DNA from: Undaria pinnatifida
Lineage: Eukaryota; Sar; Phaeophyceae; Laminariales; Alariaceae
Assembly (NCBI GenBank): GCA_012845835.1
Contig: JABAKD010000019.1
Span: forward strand, 11,834,344-11,898,343
Direction of reading: 5' to 3'
DNA: 64,000 nucleotides
Shown here one piece after another: positions 58,895 through 64,000 of the stretch. A model generated the notes under the pieces. That model ran no database searches, was not told the origin of the DNA, and saw only the letters and a list, made by a program, of their open reading frames with translations. The stretch's first letter is position 1, and every line of letters begins with the position of its first letter. Made by a program: the position numbers and the translations under genes.

Positions 58895-59857
58895 GTAAGT
58901 CAGCTCTCTGTTGCATGGACGAATACCAGCACGAGGACGAGCACGGGCACAACTAACCTTGGGTCCGTTCAAGAGAGATCAAACAGGCCGTTGAGGATTA
59001 TTTTCAGGAAAAAAGACAACAGGAGCCAAAAAAAAAAGCGAGAGCGGTACGGCATCGATTGGCATGCATGTGTGATCGTCAGAGCATGCATTGAGGAAGA
59101 GCAAGGCTAGCGACTAGAGGGACAAAGGCTCTCGGCCAAAGGCTGCCGCCCGGCCCTTGCGCTTGTGGTTCACTAGGCCAAAGCATGCTACCCTATCCGC
59201 TTGCCTGGACTCCAACAAGGCTCTCACCACCAGAGTCTCTGTAGAATCCACCCAAGGAAATAAACTCCCGCCCTAAAAATATTGCGCACAGCAGCACAGC
59301 AGCACAGCAGCAGCCGTTGTTTCCACAAAGAATCCGTCCATCCGTCGACGCAGGAGAGAGCAGAGCGCGGCAGGAACACACGAACGTAGGAGAGGGTAGG
59401 GAGGACGCACGTTGGGGGCACGTTTGGTCTACGCTGTGCAGAGCTCGCACTTCCTTCTCTCTCCGACGCACACTGTTGTCTGTTCTACTCGGGTTCACAA
59501 GAGAGCAGCATCACAAGCGCACACAGCGGCAACACAGCAGTACACAGTACAGAGTAAAAAATGGCAGGTTCGTAAAAGAATACCAGTTCCTCTTTGAATA
59601 TCGCTTACCAGATCATGGCGCGCGTGTTTTGTTTAGCATAGTTCCCCTCATACGTCATCTTCTCCCTAGGCAGCTGGTATGCGTGATTCCGCGTAGGGTA
59701 ATACGGTGGCAGCTCGGAGCTCCGTCTTGTGTGAGGGGAGTGGGGTGGCTAGGCTACTTGTTCCGATGCGAGCTTAGAGTTGGTTCTGGCAATATGTGGA
59801 TCCGTGGTTTGTTTATTGCCCGAGGCGTTTTTTAAAAGGGGGTGATTAAGTCGACGG
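58895..59857. other. Intergenic, nothing recognised
   Basis: A CAGCACAGCAGCACAGCAGC run lies at about 59288-59312. No gene accepted. Confidence 0.4.
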
Positions 59858-60478
59858 TTGGTCATTTTTTTCGTCGCTGCCGGCCCTGTGCAGCGAGCTG
59901 TGTGCAACTGCTGCTGCCCTGCTGACAATGCTGCTGCTGCCTGCTGCTGTGCTACCGTATACGCGTATACCGGTATAGCTGTGTTGTTGTGCCTGTTCAT
60001 CTCTTTGATGGTGTCCCTGTGCCACTGCTACCGCTGCCACGTGCTATATCTGCCGTCGAGCGATTTGGTGAGTGCCCACATGAAGCGGTCCTTCTTCTGT
60101 TCTGTTTGTTCTGTGTCGTCTAGACGTCTTGTGACGCATCTATGGACGCCTTTTTCTTGCATGATATCTCTTAGACCTCCTTGCTCCCTGCCCAGGATGC
60201 TCATACTCCCGGCACTCGCAGTGTTTTTGCTATTAGCAGTACTGGTAACACTCCGAGTACACGCAGCGATGCTCATACTCCCGGCACTCGCAGTGTTTTT
60301 GCTATTAGCAGTACTGGTAACACTCCGAGTACACGCAGCACGCAGTGCTCCAAATACTATTAGTCTAGTCTATAGCATCTGCTGTGCTGGGCTGTTTTTC
60401 CTCGACGATAACACGATCCATGCCGGCATAGTTTCCCACCAATTTCAGCAGCAGCATACAAGTATTGAAATTAATTAG
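59858..60478 (+). other. Open frame of 206 codons over CTG tracts and a 72-bp tandem
   Basis: The frame begins in CTG/TGC-rich DNA (59905-59955) and includes two identical 24-residue hydrophobic blocks (MLILPALAVFLLLAVLVTLR then VHAA), coded by a perfect 72-bp duplication. It ends SSIEIN-like next to LINE copy 2. Cysteine-rich low complexity and the lack of domains argue against a real gene, although the hydrophobic block resembles a signal or membrane segment. Confidence 0.3.
60196..60339. repeat. Perfect 72-bp tandem duplication
   Basis: The unit starting GATGCTCATACTCCCGGCAC is repeated exactly at 60196 and 60268. The length is a multiple of three, so frames are preserved across it. Confidence 0.95.
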
Positions 60479-60594
60479 TGTACTGCTATATACCAGGTAT
60501 GATACTGCCCTTAGAGAGCTCTTGCGCAGGTGTGCAATTGCATTCCCCGTGTGTTGTATATACGTATACCAAAACCCCGCTGGTATAGAACTAC

Positions 60595-62225
60595 GTTGTT
60601 GTTCTCACATTAACTCGCATAATCAAGTCCGTGGTCACAGGACAGACTCCAGTCACTCTGGAGCGTGGAGGAATACCCCACCGAAAAAAACACAAACAAA
60701 ACCAAAAATGGTACGGATAAATCATCGCAGCCGACGCAGCTATTAATAATGTCTCCGCCATAACAATATAAAAATAGGAAATTGGGAGTCAGCCTACGAC
60801 GTGCCAGGTTGATACTACTGGCACATTCGTCTCATTACTTGCGCCTGAAAAAGCCCGACTACACCACTTGCCACCCAGAAAAGACTACGACGTACCAGTA
60901 TTTATTTAGAAAAACATACATTACACGTGGTACTCATCACTACGCATACCCACGTCAGACTCAAGTCATTTGGAAAACAAAAGAAAACAAAAGAAAAGAC
61001 ACAAAAGAAAACTTTGAAAAGATGAAAAATAAAGCGAAACGGGAAAGGAAAGGAAAAGAGAAGAAAACAAAACGAAACAAAACAAAACAAAACAAAACGA
61101 AACGAAAGAAAAGAAGGAAAAAAAGAAACGAAGAGGAAGCAAGGGAACACAATACACTGTACTGTTAATGGCAGACCCTAGGAACCGACTAAATACGGCA
61201 TTGGTCTCATAGAGGGTATCAAGTGTATCAATGGCACAGGGGGGAGAACGCGACAAGGCGAGGTCAGACCGGCGTTACGATAACTTGTGACGGTCATTGG
61301 AAGGCCCACAAGCTTCAGGACGATGATGGCCAGACCCAGACTTCAGTCGCCCCCCCTTCCCCCGTCCCTCCTTCCCCCCTCCCCCCCCCCCCCCCCCCCC
61401 CCCCTCCCCTCCCCTCCCCCCTCCCCCCGGCCGCTTAGAGATATCGACGGTGAATGGCGCTGCCGCGGCCTTTGCGTGTCGCTCTGCAGCTTTGCATTTC
61501 TCCGCGTCATGCCATTTCCGCATGAATGACTCTGCTCCCTCCTCTGCCCGTCGAAACCATCTGCCGGCCTTCGAACTTCATTCCAAAGGTCGACATATCC
61601 TCCTTCAGGTGAACCATCTAATCCTTCTATCTTGCCCCCCTGAGTAGCCCTTACCCCCAACAAGCTCCCCAAACAATACCCTCTGCGGCAGACGTTCCTC
61701 CCCCATACGTGCTACGAATCCCGCAAACAATATCCTCCGTTTGCGCACTATCGCCTCTATGCTCTCGGAAGCTGTATTGGGAAGCGCGTCGGCGTACGAT
61801 AGGGTGTGGTCGTCACGCTTCGGTTTCCGCCATCCGAGGCATCGGAGAAGCATGGAGTGGTGAACCCGTCGTAGCCTGTCATAGTCAGGCTTGTTCGGGA
61901 TCCACGTCGTGCAACCGAAAAAGTAGAGTCTCGATCACCTCGGCTTTCAGCAACCGCACCTTCAGTCGTAAGCGCACACCCGGGCGATCATAGATTTCCA
62001 TCTTGTACCGCTGGAAGCACGCCCAGGCACTCTGAAGACGCCGCGTGATCTCGATGCTGAGGTTTCTAAGTGCGCTGATAGTCCCGCCCAAGTACACAAA
62101 CTCGATCGTTTGTTTGTATACCTGGCCGGCTGCATTGATGGCAAACGACACCTTCCCGCCACCTTTTAGTCTGCAGGTACATGATCTCCGTTTTGGCCTC
62201 GGAGACCATAAGCCCGCTTAGGTAT
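60595..62225 (-). mobile_element. LINE 3' part (copy 2)
   Basis: Inverse of the layout at 1-1546: terminal block from 60595, A/G tract 60965-61150 (C/T on the element strand), unique tail 61155-61340, C-rich tract 61345-61430 (G-rich on the element strand), reverse-transcriptase end 61445-62225. It is truncated near 62225. Confidence 0.88.
61445..62225 (-). pseudogene. Reverse transcriptase C-terminal region of LINE copy 2
   Basis: The minus strand reads GLMVSEAKTEIMYLQTK, then after a frame change SFAINAAGQVYKQTIEFVYL, GGTISALRNLSIEITRRLQS, AWACFQRYKMEIYDRPGVRL and RLLKAEVIETLL. A further shift precedes HSMLLRCLGWRKPKRDDHTL, RILFAGFVARMGEERLPQRV and FGELVGGKGYSGGQ. FVYLGG and the following S-x-E-I-x-x-R segment are typical of LINE reverse transcriptases downstream of the catalytic palm. 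Several frame changes make it non-functional. Confidence 0.88.
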
Positions 62226-63150
62226 ATAGACTATATCACCACGATGATGCTATATATTATACGATCCAGACGCCGGCATTTTCACAGTCTCCACAGCAGC
62301 AGCAACAGCAATACAGCGGTAGAGCCCGCTATCAGTGCGCTGCTGCTGCTACGTAGCCTTGCAGCTTGGAGCGCTCGTATACACGTGTACATGTGACGTC
62401 GGACCGGGTACGTACCGTACGTACAAGATAAATCCAGGCCGGCCCCGTCAAAAACGACCGAGAATCTCGAGTATCGACCATACAAGGAATCTTGAATACC
62501 TGGTAGATTGTTATTATTGTTGTGGCGACGTGATTTCACCGCCCGGTTCGCGGAAATTTCAGAAAAATCGAGGCATCATGAGCGCATACAACAACTGACA
62601 GGTGCAGCAGCCGCGGTGTCGTCGTTCGTGAAAATCGCGCTTGAGATCAGTGATTGGTGCTGGCCCCGTCTCATATTATGGAACTACTAACGTATCAATA
62701 TCGTTTTTCAGAACCGAGCTCCGCGTTTTTTTCCTGTCACACGCACTAACTTTAAGACATTCTCCTTTCCAGACTACTGAGCGGGCTCAGGTGTCTTGAA
62801 ACAGATCTCCTCAGAGAATTCCCACGTGTGAAAGACGCTGCGTTTTGCACGTTGAAACCTGGCTTATCTTGTTTTCGTTTTGTTCACGAGGCATCATCAT
62901 ACCAGGTCCCAGCTTAGCTACGCTACGCTCAGCAGTGCACCGCAGCGGCCAGCAAAGCAGCGGCGTGCGGTGCGGTGCGATGCGGTCGTGCCCTGCCGTG
63001 CGGTGCGGTACTGTGCCGTGCTCTGCCGCGCTGTGCCGTGCTGTGCTGTACTTACTCTTTCGTACATGCCAGGTCTCTTCCGACGAAGTGCCATACAGCA
63101 GCAGTACGGAGGTACACCACACCAGGTTTGCACGACGATGGCCCCTGCAA
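62226..63150. other. Intergenic, CAG tracts and a TGCGGTGC minisatellite
   Basis: CAGCAGCAGCAACAGCAATA at about 62286 and CTGCTGCTGCT near 62341. GTGCGGTGCGGTGCGATGCG-type repeats fill 62965-63050 and degenerate into CTGTGCCGTGCT repeats. No gene. Confidence 0.6.
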
Positions 63151-63655
63151 TAGCAATGGGATATGGTGCATTGGACGGCTCTATTGTTGTCGTTGGTAAA
63201 GGCTATCGATTAGTATATTTCTCGATCTCTTGCCGTCGGTAGTGTCTGTCGATAGGGTAACTCCCCAACGTATTGGCCAGGCACGGGTGTGCTGAAGTAC
63301 CTGCTATTGTCACCGACAATGGGTATCGATGGATAGCTTGTACAATCTATTGCGGCCGGCGATGGTTTTCGATAGATACATTTCTTGAACAATTGTGTCT
63401 GGAAATGGCCATCGATGGCCACCGCTTACAATCTACTGTGGCGAACAATGCCTATCGGTGGATGCATGTCTAAATCTATTGCGGCCGGCAATGTCTATCG
63501 ATAGATAGCTTGCATGCACAATCTATTGTGACCGGCAATGGCTCTCGATAGATGCGTTTCTTGATCTATTGTGACCGGAAACGGCTATCGATGGTCACCG
63601 TTTACAATCCATTGTGGTGGGCAATGTCTACCGACGGACACCATCACCGAGCTAT
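63151..63655. repeat. Minisatellite with an ATCTATTG-CCGGCAATG-TATCGAT unit
   Basis: About eight degenerate units of 50-65 bp: CAATCTATTGCGGCCGGCAA / ATCTATTGTGACCGGCAATG, followed by GCTATCGAT-GATA or GCCATCGATGGCCACCG. Clear copies start at about 63344, 63428, 63473, 63521, 63564 and 63605; the earlier ones near 63165-63310 are more diverged. ATCGAT recurs at most unit centres. Confidence 0.85.
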
Positions 63656-64000
63656 TTCTACTTTTTTGTTCTGCATCTCGTACGATGTACTGATGATGTA
63701 CCGTGAATACCACGTTACGACATCCTTCAGGAAGCTAAGAGCTTCCACGAAGAGCTGTCATACAAATACGTCTTTACGTACCCGTTGACCTGTTAGGGCT
63801 TCAAGATGGGGGTTCGTCGTCGGGACATCCGATAGCCGGCCAAAGCCCTCACATGCCCACAAAGCTGAGAGCTTCCACACAGACCGGCAATACGGCTATA
63901 CGCGCTCATTTGTGGCGCCAGCCGCCTAGGAGTGGAGACCACAGCCTGGACAATAGACACAACAATGGTATATTGCGTCGACAGTGGACTACTCGTAGCA
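63656..64000. other. Window end, one short direct repeat
   Basis: AAGCTAAGAGCTTCCACGAA (about 63733) and AAGCTGAGAGCTTCCACACA (about 63863) are related, 130 bp apart. Nothing else was identified. Confidence 0.5.

Overview
This is a repeat-saturated stretch of a eukaryotic nuclear genome. No bacterial gene arrangement is present. Genic space is a small minority, the one clear gene has kilobase introns with GT-AG borders, and the rest is a mosaic of LINE, SINE and DNA-transposon remnants, tandem arrays and microsatellites. A large-genome alga or other stramenopile (for example a brown alga) fits best, but that is an inference; no rRNA or plastid marker is present to fix it.

The central feature is one complete, intact split gene on the + strand. 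It runs from an ATG at 5275 to a TGA at 30625, with eight exons that join in frame into a 358-residue cytosolic 5'-nucleotidase III (pyrimidine 5'-nucleotidase, HAD superfamily). All four HAD motifs lie in exons 2, 4, 6 and 7. Intron 1 is about 10.4 kb; introns 2, 3 and 6 are about 3.5-3.7 kb; introns 4, 5 and 7 are about 0.8-1.1 kb. Intron 4 opens with a minisatellite that repeats the exon-4 splice donor, and intron 5 carries a decayed copy of exon 6.

Layout: 1-1546, 3' part of a LINE; 1750-3950, inverted-repeat block enclosing G-rich repeats and tandem SINE units; 4225-5270, repeat and gene 5' flank; 5275-30625, the nucleotidase gene, with a LINE tail, MITEs, an (AAT)n block and two hAT-like elements in its introns; 30.6-40.1 kb, minisatellites, LINE copy 3 and three SINE families; 40.87-43.27 kb, a SINE pair split by a 1,845-bp hAT-like element that carries a coding-like fragment; 43.8-45.5 kb, tandem repeat and another hAT-like MITE; 46-64 kb, mostly low-information DNA with a few candidate exons, a decayed pair of membrane-protein-like fragments, LINE copy 2 and a terminal minisatellite.

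The most unusual content is a set of hAT-like non-autonomous elements (A 8281-9838, B 41196-43040, C 27273-27497, D 45283-45500) built from terminal inverted repeats plus arrays of short motifs. A and B share the same 41-bp unit, but every half-site differs in a coordinated way. Both also keep a 22-bp palindrome about 35 bp from the left end through compensatory substitutions, which looks like co-evolution with transposase binding or with a structural constraint.
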